NCBI GenBank assembly: GCA_002377855.1
Contig: DFQQ01000041.1
Span: forward strand, 22,050-86,049
Length of the DNA stretch: 64,000 bases
Source of the DNA: Acidovorax delafieldii
GTDB taxonomy: Bacteria > Pseudomonadota > Gammaproteobacteria > Burkholderiales > Burkholderiaceae_C
Reading direction: 5' to 3'
The position numbers and the translations under genes are program-made. Positions within the stretch are counted from its first letter, which is position 1. Each line of letters starts with the position of its first letter. This document shows, piece after piece, positions 18,901 to 27,240 of this stretch. A model generated the notes under the pieces. The model saw only the letters and a program-made list of their open reading frames with translations. It ran no database searches and was not told where the DNA came from.

Positions 18901-21900
18901 ATGGCCCCCTGCGCCGAGGGCCAGTTCGTAGTCGCGCAGGGCCTGGCCGGTATGCGAGGTGGCGTGCGCCCGCACGTCCTCGGGTGTGCCTTCGGCCACC
19001 AGCAGGCCACCGGCGTCGCCGCCTTCCGGGCCCAGGTCGATGAGCCAATCGCTCGCGCGGATCACGTCGAGGTTGTGTTCGATGACGATGAGCGAGTGCC
19101 CCGCATCAATCAGCTTGCGCAGCGCGCGCATGAGCTTGGCGATGTCGTCAAAGTGCAGGCCGGTGGTGGGCTCATCAAACAGGAACAGCGTGCCCTTGCG
19201 TGCCACCGCCTGGCGCGACTTGGACGCGCTGCGTGCGGCCTCGGCCAGGAAGCCCGCGAGCTTCAGACGCTGTGCCTCGCCGCCGCTGAGCGTGGGCACC
19301 GGCTGGCCCAGCGCCACGTATTCGAGCCCCACGTCCACGATGGGCTGCAGGGCGCGGATCACGTCGCGGTCGCTGGCGAACAAGGCAGCCGCTTCGGCCA
19401 CGGTGAGGGCCAGCACATCGGCCACGTTCAGGTTGCGCCCGCCGCGTTCGATCGTGATCTCCAGAATCTCGGGGCGGTAGCGCTTGCCATCGCAATCCGG
19501 GCAGCGCAGGTATACGTCCGAGAGGAACTGCATCTCCACATGCTCAAAGCCCGAGCCCCCGCAGGTGGGGCAGCGCCCGTCGCCGCTGTTGAAGCTGAAC
19601 TTGGCGGCGGTGTAGCTGCGCTGCCTGGACAGCGGGGCCACCGCAAACAGTTCGCGGATGCTGTCCCACGCGCCCACGTAGCTCACGGGGTTGGAGCGCG
19701 CCGTCTTGCCAATCGGCGACTGGTCCACAAACACCACGTCCGACAGGTGGTCGGCGCCCAGCATGCGATCGTGCGCGCCGGGTGTGTCGGTGGCCTTGCC
19801 AAAGTGGCGTAGCAGCGCCGGGGCCAGCACGTCCTGGATCAGGCTGGACTTGCCCGAGCCGCTGACGCCCGTCACGGTGACGAGCCGCTGCAGCGGGAAC
19901 TCGACCGACACGTTCTGCAGGTTGTGCTCGCGCGCGCCTTCGAGGATGAGGCGCGGCGTGGCATCGGTGACCATGCGCTTGAAGCCAAAGCCCACCTGCT
20001 TGCGCCCGCCCAGGTACGCGCCCGTCAGCGTGTCGGCCTTGCGCAAATCGGCCGTGGTGCCGTCGAACACGATCTGCCCGCCCAGGCGGCCGGGGCCGGG
20101 GCCCATGTCAATCATGCGGTCGGCCGCCAGCATCACGGCGGGGTCGTGCTCCACCACCACCAGCGTGTTGCCGGCATCGCGCAGGCGCAGCATGGCCTCG
20201 GTGATGCGGTGCATGTCGCGCGGGTGCAGGCCGATGCTGGGCTCGTCGAGCACGAACAGCGTGTTGACCAGGCTGGTGCCTAAAGCGGTGGTGAGGTTGA
20301 TGCGCTGCACCTCGCCGCCGCTCAGGGTGCGGCTTTGCCGGTCGAGCGTGAGGTAACCAATGCCCACGTCGCACAGGTACCTGAGGCGGGTGGTGATTTC
20401 TTCGTGCAGCAGCTTGAGCGCTTGGGCGTCGCCGCCCTTGGCGTCGTCGCCCACCGGTAGCTGCATGCGATCAAAGAACTGGCGCAGTCGGTCGATGGGC
20501 AGCAGCATCAGATCGTGCAGGCACAGGCCGGGGAAGGCATCCAGTTGCTCGCGCGACCATTGCACGCCTTCGGGCATGAAGCGTTTGCCAGGCTCCAGCA
20601 CCGCATCCGCATCCTCCTTGCGGCCGATGCGCCAGAGCAGGCTCTCGGTCTTGAGCCGCGCGCCCGCGCAGGTGGGGCACGGCGTGTAGCTGCGGTACTT
20701 GGACAAGAGCACACGGATGTGCATCTTGTAGGCCTTGCTCTCCAGGTACTCAAAGAAGCGCTTGATGCCGTACCACTGCTTGCTCCACTGCCCGTCCTTG
20801 TAGCCGGGCGCGCCGTTGATGACCCACTTCTTCTGGTCATCGGTCAGCTTGTACCAAGGTGTGTCGCGCGGGATGCCTGCCGCCTCTGCATGGCGCATGA
20901 GGTCGTCCTGCGCTTCTTTCCATGCGGGGGTCTGGATGGTCTTGATGGCCCCCGCGCGCAGCGTGAGCTTGTCGTTGGGGATGACGAGGCCGTAGTCCAC
21001 GCCGATCACGCGGCCAAATCCCCGGCAGCTGTCGCACGCGCCCACGGCAGAGTTGAACGAGAACATCGAGGGGATGGGGTCGCTGTAGCGCAGGTCGCTG
21101 TCGGGGCAGTGCAGGCCGGTGGAGAAGCGCCACATCTCGGGCGCTGCTGATGCGGATTCCGTTCGCGTTGAGCCTGTCAAAACGCTGTCCCGGCCTTCGA
21201 CCCCTTCGACGGAGCTCAGGACAGGCGGCTCAGGCTTAACGGGCTGGGGGATGACATAGACGTTCAAGCGACCGGTGCCGCGCTTGAGCGCAACCTCGAT
21301 GGCTTCGATCACCCGCACCTTCTCGGCATTGCCCAGGCGAAACCGGTCGGCCACCACATCCAGCACCTTGCGCGGGCCAGTGGGCGTGCCCACTTCGCGC
21401 TCGGCCTGCACCTTGGTGAAGCCGCTGGCGGACAGCCATTGCTCGACCTGCTCGGCGCTGGTACCTCCGGGCAACTCCACCGGGAAGGTCAGCACGATGC
21501 GCGGGTCACCCGCAGCGGCACACCGGGTGGCCAGCTCGGCGTAGATGGTTTCGGACGTGTCATGGCGCACGGGCTGCGCCGTCTGCTTGTCAAACAACTG
21601 CCCTGCGCGCGCAAACAGCAGCTTCAGGTGATCGTTCAGCTCCGTCATGGTGCCCACGGTGGAGCGGCTGGAGCGCACCGGGTTGGTCTGGTCGATGGCA
21701 ATCGCGGGCGGCACGCCTTCGACCTTGTCCACCGCAGGCTTGTCCATCCGGTCAAGGAACTGCCGCGCATAGGCGCTGAAGGTCTCCACATACCGGCGCT
21801 GCCCCTCGGCATACAGCGTGTCGAACACCAGGCTGGATTTGCCCGAGCCGCTGGGGCCGGTGACCACCGTGAGCTCGCCGGTGCGGATGTCCAGATCCAG

Positions 21901-21954
21901 GTTCTTGAGGTTGTGCTGGCGTGCGCCGCGGATACGGATCAGTCCCTGGGTCAT
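15988..21954 (-). CDS. uvrA: Giant UvrA: two UvrA units fused in tandem (four ABC cassettes)
   Basis: A 1988-residue protein starting MTQGLIRIRGARQHNLKN; the ordinary UvrA monomer is about 940. UvrA is the ATPase that recognises lesions in nucleotide excision repair and loads UvrB. The first half (1-1020) has Walker A GPSGSGKSSL (33-42) and GVSGSGKSSL, the second half (1045-1988) GVSGSGKSTL twice; each unit has LSGGE signatures, Walker B VLDEPSIGLH / LFDEPTTGLH / VLDEPTIGLH / VLDEPTVGLH and zinc-module CxxC pairs (for example CPTCGGSGFEH, CPSCEGAG). Both units also keep the UvrB-contact region near TVGTMTE / TVGTTTE. Such dimeric-form UvrAs usually accompany a normal uvrA elsewhere. The linker near 1025-1044 and a segment near 242-265 are encoded by dispersed repeats. 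An in-frame extension to 22224 is rejected. Confidence 0.93.
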   Translation of the reverse strand: MTQGLIRIRGARQHNLKNLDLDIRTGELTVVTGPSGSGKSSLVFDTLYAEGQRRYVETFSAYARQFLDRMDKPAVDKVEGVPPAIAIDQTNPVRSSRSTVGTMTELNDHLKLLFARAGQLFDKQTAQPVRHDTSETIYAELATRCAAAGDPRIVLTFPVELPGGTSAEQVEQWLSASGFTKVQAEREVGTPTGPRKVLDVVADRFRLGNAEKVRVIEAIEVALKRGTGRLNVYVIPQPVKPEPPVLSSVEGVEGRDSVLTGSTRTESASAAPEMWRFSTGLHCPDSDLRYSDPIPSMFSFNSAVGACDSCRGFGRVIGVDYGLVIPNDKLTLRAGAIKTIQTPAWKEAQDDLMRHAEAAGIPRDTPWYKLTDDQKKWVINGAPGYKDGQWSKQWYGIKRFFEYLESKAYKMHIRVLLSKYRSYTPCPTCAGARLKTESLLWRIGRKEDADAVLEPGKRFMPEGVQWSREQLDAFPGLCLHDLMLLPIDRLRQFFDRMQLPVGDDAKGGDAQALKLLHEEITTRLRYLCDVGIGYLTLDRQSRTLSGGEVQRINLTTALGTSLVNTLFVLDEPSIGLHPRDMHRITEAMLRLRDAGNTLVVVEHDPAVMLAADRMIDMGPGPGRLGGQIVFDGTTADLRKADTLTGAYLGGRKQVGFGFKRMVTDATPRLILEGAREHNLQNVSVEFPLQRLVTVTGVSGSGKSSLIQDVLAPALLRHFGKATDTPGAHDRMLGADHLSDVVFVDQSPIGKTARSNPVSYVGAWDSIRELFAVAPLSRQRSYTAAKFSFNSGDGRCPTCGGSGFEHVEMQFLSDVYLRCPDCDGKRYRPEILEITIERGGRNLNVADVLALTVAEAAALFASDRDVIRALQPIVDVGLEYVALGQPVPTLSGGEAQRLKLAGFLAEAARSASKSRQAVARKGTLFLFDEPTTGLHFDDIAKLMRALRKLIDAGHSLIVIEHNLDVIRASDWLIDLGPEGGDAGGLLVAEGTPEDVRAHATSHTGQALRDYELALGAGGHSVHEKAAALRKAERLAQMGQAPEAKNAIQIVNAKEHNLKNLSVDIPRGKFNVVTGVSGSGKSTLAFDILFNEGQRRYLESLNAYARSIVQPAGRPEVDAVYGIPPTVAIEQRLSRGGRKSTVGTTTEVWHFLRLLYVKLGTQHCVKDGAAVQPQTPESIAAQLLTQFRGQHIGLLAPLVMNRKGVYTELADWARPRGYTHLRVDGNFLPTTNFPRIDRFKEHTIELPVASLDVSPENEAALRTALADALTHGKGVVHVLSSISTLAAAMQSGAATAGIGHLQAFSTKRACPVCATSYAELDPRLFSYNSKHGWCPDCVGTGVKLTKDQRKVFDDSVQDDKEKGREQTFAEPEVEDLQDTACPTCSGTRLNATARAVKFAGVGITDIAALSVTDVRRWVETLRIEGGMTEREADIARDLVPEIQSRLEFLEEVGLGYLTLDRGAPTLSGGEAQRIRLAAQLGSNLQGVCYVLDEPTIGLHARDNQILLNALHKLGDKGNTLVVVEHDEDTIRRADHIIDIGPSAGKRGGRLVAQGSVADITGADDSQTGRYLLHAMKHPLQLRRSMAASEVSAEATAAFARAEAAAPTGRQSAAVKKRAAQAASLAADALTEAKERAAMRWLTVHGAQLHNLQNVTATVPLHRLVAVTGVSGSGKSTLARDVLLANVQAWVQQRSTKAGRDAMDAGKAPPLVGCTGLSGFESIDRVLEVDQTPIGKTPRSCPATYIGFWDTIRKLFAETLEAKARGYAAGRFSFNTGEGRCPSCEGAGVRTIEMSFLPDVKVPCETCHGARFNPETLAVTWRGKSIGDVLQMEVDEAVGFFATMPSIAHPLQLLQDVGLGYLTLGQPSPTLSGGEAQRIKLVTELTKVRDEVGRRGQKAPHTLYVLDEPTVGLHMADVDKLIRVLHRLVNGGHSVIVIEHDLDVIAEADWILDLGPEGGNAGGRIVAAATPEDVVAAGTHTGRALAPVLAR
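18823..18878. repeat. Family A repeat inside the uvrA reading frame
   Basis: TTTTTGGCCTCTGGCGCTTG, a spacer, then CAAGGCGCTCTGCTTTTCGTAGC match the family A arms with a few changes. It is in frame and encodes the linker (ALRKAERLAQMGQAPEAKNA) between the two UvrA units. Confidence 0.6.
21159..21227. repeat. Family B repeat (GAGCCTGTC type) inside the uvrA reading frame
   Basis: TTCGCGTTGAGCCTGTCAAAA on one side, and on the other strand CCTGTCCTGAGCTCCGTCGA followed by AGGGGTCGAAGG. This is the same element type as the intergenic copy at 37883-37953. It is in frame and codes for a stretch near residues 242-265 of the giant UvrA. Confidence 0.65.
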
Positions 21955-22354
21955 GGAGGCAGTCTTTCTGAGTGAGGCGGAACATTCTAGGCAGGCCCTG
22001 CTGACAGCGCGGTGGCAGCAGGCTGAGACCCTTGAACACGCTGTGGTGATTGCCACGGCCCCGAAGCCCCTCTGCACAAATCTCCGCGCCGTGTGCATCC
22101 GCAGGGCGACGCAGTCTGCGTCGTTGCACATACTCAGCGGAGCGCACTGACCGCTCGATTCGTGTGGAAAATCGTACCGGCACGGCTCATGCTGGCGCGT
22201 AGGCAAGGACCCCATCCGCAGCAAGCGGTGCGCCAGATAGCCGCCGGGGAGTGGGGATAGTTATGGCGCGATGCCAACAGCTCGTCTCAATAGTTACCGC
22301 ATTGTCACCAGGTTCCGCTACAGTGGCGCCAACAAGAATCACCTGGAGACAACC
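21955..22354. other. Divergent regulatory gap between uvrA and the first binding-protein gene
   Basis: 400 bp that must hold both promoters. I looked for a LexA-type box (CTGT-N8-ACAG) before uvrA and found none that fits, so SOS control is not supported by eye. No other element is recognisable. Confidence 0.4.
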
Positions 22355-23467
22355 ATGCATGCATGGAAGAAATGCTGGGCCACCGCCGCCCTGTGCGTTA
22401 CCTTGGGCGCTGCCCACGCCCAACTGCTGATCGGCCAGACTGCGGGCTTCTCGGGCCAGGTCGCTGCTGGCGTAAAGGAAGCATCTGACGGCGCCAAACT
22501 CTACATTGACATGGTCAACGCCAAAGGCGGCGTCAACGGACAAAAGATCGAAATCATTTCCCTTGATGACAAGTTCGACCCAAAGATTGCGGCCGAAAAC
22601 GCACGCAAGCTGATCGAAGAAAACAACGTGCTGGCCCTGTTCCTGAACCGTGGTACGCCGCACACGGAGGCCATCATTCCCCTGCTCGACAAGCACGGGG
22701 TTGCGTTGGTGGGTCCATCTACCGGAGCCATGGTGCTGCACCAGCCTGTGCGCAAACACGTATTCAACGTGCGTGCCACCTATCAGCGCGAAGCTGAAAA
22801 GGCCATGACCCACTTGGCTTCCATGGGCATCACACGCATTGGCGTGATCTATGCAGACGACAGCTTTGGTACAGACGGGCTGGCTGGCGCGCAAAAAGGC
22901 CTCGCAGCTGCCAAGCTGACCCCTTTATTGCAGGAAAAGTTTGACCGGGCCAAGCCCGACTTTGCCCCCATCGCCGGCAAACTGAGCAAGGCGGATGCGC
23001 AAGCCGTGCTGGTCATCGCTTCGGGCTCGTCCGTGGTAGATGCCAACAATGCCATTCGCGCTGCCGGCTCTGCCGCGCAGATCGTGACCTTGTCCAACAA
23101 CGCATCAGCTGGCTTCATCAAAAGCCTGGGCGCCAATGCACGGGGCGTGATCGTCACGCAGGTGTATCCCAATGAACGTGCAGTGACCTACCCCATGGTC
23201 AAAGAGGCGCAGGAACTGGCCCGTGCCCAGGGTGTGGGAGACATCAGCCCGGCCATGCTGGAAGGGTTTGCCGCAGCCAAGGTGCTGGTCGAGGGCCTCA
23301 AGCGTGCAGGCCCCAAACCCTCTCGCGAAAAGATCCAGACAGCGCTGGAGGGACTGCGCAAGTTTGATCTGGGCGGGCTGGAGGTCTCCTACGGCCCGGA
23401 CGACCACACAGGGCTGGATTTTGCCGACCTGTCCATCATAGGCACCGACGGCAAGTTCCGCCGCTGA
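22355..23467 (+). CDS. ABC transporter periplasmic binding protein, Leu/Ile/Val type (paralogue 1)
   Basis: A 370-residue Peripla_BP_6/LivJ-like receptor with signal peptide MHAWKKCWATAALCVTLGAAHA, mature start QLLIGQTAGFSG, and the family pattern VNGQKIEIISLDDKFDPK and GVALVGPSTGAM. The ATG at 22355 follows CTGGAG. It probably binds an amino acid or aromatic acid in the periplasm. No permease or ATPase genes lie beside it. The next gene is a close paralogue sharing motifs throughout (SLDDKFDP/TLDDKFDP, TLSNNAS, AMLEGF), so the pair arose by tandem duplication. Confidence 0.9.
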   Translation: MHAWKKCWATAALCVTLGAAHAQLLIGQTAGFSGQVAAGVKEASDGAKLYIDMVNAKGGVNGQKIEIISLDDKFDPKIAAENARKLIEENNVLALFLNRGTPHTEAIIPLLDKHGVALVGPSTGAMVLHQPVRKHVFNVRATYQREAEKAMTHLASMGITRIGVIYADDSFGTDGLAGAQKGLAAAKLTPLLQEKFDRAKPDFAPIAGKLSKADAQAVLVIASGSSVVDANNAIRAAGSAAQIVTLSNNASAGFIKSLGANARGVIVTQVYPNERAVTYPMVKEAQELARAQGVGDISPAMLEGFAAAKVLVEGLKRAGPKPSREKIQTALEGLRKFDLGGLEVSYGPDDHTGLDFADLSIIGTDGKFRR

Positions 23468-23570
23468 CACCTTGCCACGCTACGGCAGGATGGAGCGCCC
23501 CTGCGCTCGGCACCAGCGCTCTCAACACATTTTGTAACTACACTGCGGTTCATCGTTGAAGGAGAACCGC

Positions 23571-24689
23571 ATGAAATCGTTCATTCCGTGGGCGCAGCTT
23601 GGCGTTGCAGCGGCCGCGCTGGCGTGGGGTGTAGGCTACGCTCAGATCATGATCGGGCAAACCGTGGGCGTGACGGGATCGGCCGCCGCCACCGTGCAAG
23701 AAGCCGCCCAAGGGGCATCGCTGTACCTGGACCATGTGAACGCCAAAGGCGGCGTGGGCGGGCAAAAAATCGAGTTGTTGACGCTCGACGACAAGTTCGA
23801 CCCGAAGCTCACGCTGGACAATGCCCGCACCCTCATCGAGCAAAAGGGCGTGCTGGGCTTGTTCATGACACGTGGCACGCCCCATACGCAAGGACTCTTG
23901 CCGCTGCTGGAGCAGCACGGTGTTCCGCTCGTCGCTCCGTCCACCGGGGCGATTGCCCTGCACAAACCGGTCCACAAATACGTCTTTAACGTGCGGGCGC
24001 CGTACCAGCATGAGGTGGAGAAAGCCATCACGCACCTCAACACGCTGGGTGTCAAGCGCATTGGCGTGGTGCATGTGGATGACAGCTTTGGCACCGATGC
24101 CTTGGCCGGCGCCATGTCTGGCTTCAAGGCCAATCAGCTGGAGCCCCTGTTTGTTGAAAAATTCGACCGCAGTAAGCCCGACTACACCGCGCTGGCGCCA
24201 CGCGTGGCACAGAAGCAACCGCAGGCGGTGGTGTTCATCGGCACCGGTGCGGCAGTCGTGGACGGCATCAAGGCCCTGCGCAGTGCAGGAGTCACGGGTC
24301 AGATCGTGACCTTGTCCAACAACGCTTCGGGTGGTTTCATCAAGGCGCTGGGCGAAAGCGCACGGGGAGTGGTGGTGACCCAGGTGCTGCCTTCTGAGCG
24401 GTCGCTGAACTATCCCTTGGTCAAGGAAGCCATGGATCTGGCACGGGCCAAGAACATTTCCGAACTGACCCCCGCCATGCTGGAAGGGTTCGTGGGCGCC
24501 AAGGTGCTGGTAGAAGGAATCAAACGCGCTGGCGCCAAACCCGACCGGGCCAAGCTGCACTCGGGGCTTGAGAGTATCAAAAAGCTGGATTTGGGGGGAC
24601 TCGAGCTCTCGTACAGCCCGGGGGATCACTCAGGCCTGGACTTTGCTGATCTGGCCATCATTGGGGCCGACGGAAAATTCAAGCGCTGA
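23571..24689 (+). CDS. ABC transporter periplasmic binding protein, Leu/Ile/Val type (paralogue 2)
   Basis: A 372-residue paralogue of the preceding receptor: signal MKSFIPWAQLGVAAAALAWGVGYA, mature start QIMIGQTVGVTGS, with LTLDDKFDPK, TRGTPHTQGL and TLSNNASGGFIKALGESARG. The ATG at 23571 follows a strong GAAGGAG. The 103-bp gap from paralogue 1 is large enough for its own promoter, and a strong terminator follows, so the two may be separately expressed. Like its neighbour it has no linked membrane components and must share a transporter encoded elsewhere or act as a sensor partner. Confidence 0.9.
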   Translation: MKSFIPWAQLGVAAAALAWGVGYAQIMIGQTVGVTGSAAATVQEAAQGASLYLDHVNAKGGVGGQKIELLTLDDKFDPKLTLDNARTLIEQKGVLGLFMTRGTPHTQGLLPLLEQHGVPLVAPSTGAIALHKPVHKYVFNVRAPYQHEVEKAITHLNTLGVKRIGVVHVDDSFGTDALAGAMSGFKANQLEPLFVEKFDRSKPDYTALAPRVAQKQPQAVVFIGTGAAVVDGIKALRSAGVTGQIVTLSNNASGGFIKALGESARGVVVTQVLPSERSLNYPLVKEAMDLARAKNISELTPAMLEGFVGAKVLVEGIKRAGAKPDRAKLHSGLESIKKLDLGGLELSYSPGDHSGLDFADLAIIGADGKFKR

Positions 24690-24702
24690 GCGCGACGCTC
24701 CG

Positions 24703-24739
24703 CAAAAAAGGCCTGCTCTTCTTCAAGAGCAGGCCTTTT
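24703..24739 (+). terminator. Strong bidirectional terminator after the binding-protein pair
   Basis: AAAAAAGGCCTGCTCTT, loop CTTC, then AAGAGCAGGCCTTTTT: a long perfect stem with an A-tract on the left and a T-tract on the right. It also lies on the downstream side of the small membrane-protein gene transcribed toward it. Confidence 0.9.
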
Positions 24740-24820
24740 TACTTGTCGTCGCAGCAATTTACGCCCATACCCTTGCGGCAGAAAAACCGAGGTGTGGGCC
24801 TGATGGAGCGGCGCAATGGG

Positions 24821-24997
24821 TCATTGGGCGCTAGCGGGCGCTGCGGGCGCCGCCGGCACACTGGCTGCGGGCTCCGGCGCGTGCACGGCTTCAGCGCCGT
24901 GTTTTTCACCGCCCATATCGGCCTTGTCGCCGGCCTTGAGAATCACAAAAATCGACAGCGCCGCAAACAGGGCAAAACCAACTGCAATCTTCCACAT
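24821..24997 (-). CDS. 58-residue single-pass membrane protein next to the MFS transporter
   Basis: A short ORF with a strong ribosome site (CCAGGAGACATGT then ATG TGG). The protein starts MWKIAVGFALFAALSIFVIL, one membrane helix with a short N-terminus, then KAGDKADMGGEKHG and an Ala/Pro-rich tail ending PASAQ. It lies 144 bp downstream of the MFS transporter gene in the same direction, and the bidirectional terminator follows. I do not recognise a family. It may be an accessory subunit of the transporter, as small proteins often are, but that is inference. Confidence 0.65.
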   Translation of the reverse strand: MWKIAVGFALFAALSIFVILKAGDKADMGGEKHGAEAVHAPEPAASVPAAPAAPASAQ

Positions 24998-25141
24998 ACA
25001 TGTCTCCTGGGATGGGGTTGTTCAACGAAGACGCCTCAAGGCAGGCGGCTACGAGGCGAGTAGCCGTGGTGCCATAGAAGCGTCTTGATTCAACACAGGG
25101 CCAGCTGCGAGCAGCCGCCCCTGCCATTGAAGGGGTGGACC

Positions 25142-26803
25142 TCAGTCGTTGGCGTAGATGTCCACGTCCTTGGTTTCCTTGATGAACAGGCCGCCAATAA
25201 CCACCGTGGCGCCGGCAATGACGATGGGGTACCAGAGGCCGTTGTACATGTTGCCGGTCTGGGCCACGATAGCGAAGGCCGTCGTGGGCAGCAGGCCACC
25301 AAACCAGCCGTTACCGATGTGGTAGGGCAAGGACATCGACGTGTAGCGGATGCGGGTGGGGAACATCTCCACCAGCATGGCCGCAATGGGGCCATACACC
25401 ATGGTCACCAGCAGCACCAGGTACGTCAGGATCGCAGTGACCATGACCTTGTCGATGCGCGCGGGGTCGGCCTTGGTGGGATAGCCTGCGCTCTTGAGGG
25501 CGTCGGCCACAGCTTTCTTGAACTCGCCATCCTTCTTCTTGGCTTCGTCCGCAGGCAGGCCTTTGCTGGTGTAAGACGTGATGACGGTTTCGCCGATCTT
25601 GATGGAGGCAGGCGTACCGGCAGCAGCCACGGCATTTTCATAGCTCACCGAAGCGCCCGCCAGCACCTGCTTGGCGATATCGCACGAACTGGTGAACTTG
25701 GTGGTGCCGGTCGGGTTGAACTGGAAAGAGCATTCGTTCGGATCAGCAGTCACCACCACCTTGTTCTTGGCCTGGGCTTCAGCCAGCGCTGGGTTGGCAG
25801 CCTTGGTCAGGGCACCGAATACGGGGAAGTACGTCAGCGCGGCCAGCAGGCAGCCCGCCAGGATGATGGGCTTGCGGCCAATCTTGTCCGAAAGAGAGCC
25901 GAATACGATGAAGAACGGCGTGCCGATCAGCAGGGACACGGCCACCAGGATGTTGGCGGTAGCGCCATCCACCTTCAGCGCCTGCGTCAGGAAGAACAGC
26001 GCGTAGAACTGGCCGGAATACCAGACCACGGCTTGGCCGGCAGTCAGCCCCACCAGCGCCAGAATCACGATCTTCAGGTTCTTCCATTGGCCGAACGATT
26101 CGGTCAATGGCGCCTTGGACGTCTTGCCTTCGGCCTTCATCTTCTGGAAGGCAGGCGACTCGTTCATCGACAGGCGAATCCACACCGAGATGGCCAGCAA
26201 TGCGATCGATACGATGAACGGAACGCGCCAGCCCCAGTCGGCAAACGCTTCTTCGCCGGTGATGGTGCGGGTACCCAGAATCACCATCAGCGACAGGAAT
26301 AGGCCCAGCGTGGCGGTGGTCTGAATCCATGCCGTATAGGCGCCGCGCTTGCCGTGGGGAGCGTGCTCGGCCACGTAAGTGGCCGCGCCGCCGTACTCAC
26401 CGCCCAGCGCCAGCCCCTGCAGCAAACGCAGGATGATCAGAATGACCGGGGCCGCCACGCCAATGGAGGCGTACGTGGGCAAGATGCCGACGATGAAGGT
26501 CGACAGGCCCATGATCAGGATGGTGACCAGAAACGTGTACTTGCGGCCGATCATGTCGCCCAGGCGGCCGAAGAAGATGGCGCCGAACGGACGAACGATG
26601 AAGCCCGCAGCAAAAGCCAGCAGCGCGAAGATGAAGGCAGAGCCCGCATCCAAGCCACTGAAGAACTGCTTGGCAATGATGGCGGCCAACGAGCCGTACA
26701 GATAAAAGTCGTACCACTCGAAAACGGTGCCGAGGGACGAAGCGAAGATGACCTTCCTCTCTTCGGGCGACATCGGCCGCGGTGCGGGATGAACTGTTGC
26801 CAT
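25142..26803 (-). CDS. MFS transporter, metabolite:H+ symporter (MHS) family, with a periplasmic insertion
   Basis: A 553-residue inner-membrane symporter of the ShiA/ProP type. It has the MHS-typical start ASSLGTVFEWYDFYLYGSLA, the loop 2-3 motif GRLGDMIGRKY, RLLQGLALGGEYGGAATYVAEHAP and, in the second half, GSLSDKIGRKP. About 110 residues (near 340-448) are inserted between helices 8/9 and 10: a hydrophilic stretch with two cysteines (NECSFQF and SSCDIAK) likely to be periplasmic. Typical family members are about 430-450. The start follows a good CAGGAG. The substrate is unknown; an organic acid is likely. The 437-bp divergent gap leads to the acetate permease operon. Confidence 0.9.
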   Translation of the reverse strand: MATVHPAPRPMSPEERKVIFASSLGTVFEWYDFYLYGSLAAIIAKQFFSGLDAGSAFIFALLAFAAGFIVRPFGAIFFGRLGDMIGRKYTFLVTILIMGLSTFIVGILPTYASIGVAAPVILIILRLLQGLALGGEYGGAATYVAEHAPHGKRGAYTAWIQTTATLGLFLSLMVILGTRTITGEEAFADWGWRVPFIVSIALLAISVWIRLSMNESPAFQKMKAEGKTSKAPLTESFGQWKNLKIVILALVGLTAGQAVVWYSGQFYALFFLTQALKVDGATANILVAVSLLIGTPFFIVFGSLSDKIGRKPIILAGCLLAALTYFPVFGALTKAANPALAEAQAKNKVVVTADPNECSFQFNPTGTTKFTSSCDIAKQVLAGASVSYENAVAAAGTPASIKIGETVITSYTSKGLPADEAKKKDGEFKKAVADALKSAGYPTKADPARIDKVMVTAILTYLVLLVTMVYGPIAAMLVEMFPTRIRYTSMSLPYHIGNGWFGGLLPTTAFAIVAQTGNMYNGLWYPIVIAGATVVIGGLFIKETKDVDIYAND

Positions 26804-27240
26804 GGTGTGTGTCTCCTGTATAGGTGTTTTCGGATGCGAAAAAGGCGATACACCGAAATGCCCTCACCGCTCCGTGAGACGCAATATCAGAGCGTCATCT
26901 GACCGAAAACTGACAAAGTCACACACCTGTTTCGGGCCCATGGTTTCGGGCGACGGGTCGCTCGAACGCTGCTCCGTGCCAACCCTGACTGCAATTTTCT
27001 TGATATGGAAAATCGGGGGCCTTGCCCCCACGAATGTCGCCATACCACCCTATCGGCGACGTCGAGGGTTGGGGTAAGTCCGTACCTTGCATCCCCGGGA
27101 CAACCCTGCCAAGGACAAACCCCTAGGCGAACGCCATGCGTGCGTAAGTGGCAGGTCAGTCCCCCTTTCCAGAATCCGTTGGAGCATGCAGCCGCTGCAA
27201 CGCAGCCCTGCAGACGATCCCGAAACCTCTGGAGATGAAC
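26804..27240. other. Divergent intergenic region between the MFS gene and DUF485-actP
   Basis: 437 bp that must carry promoters in both directions. A GC hairpin (CGGGGGC, CTT, GCCCCC) lies at about 27014-27029. I found no sigma-54-type GG-N10-GC element and no convincing -10/-35 pair by eye. Confidence 0.4.

Noticed and set aside
21955..22140. LexA box upstream of uvrA
   Set aside because: I found CTG and CAG trinucleotides but no CTGT-N8-ACAG pair at proper spacing.
27050..27120. Sigma-54 promoter before DUF485-actP
   Set aside because: Candidate GG and GC dinucleotides are spaced too far apart (14-16 instead of 10 bases).
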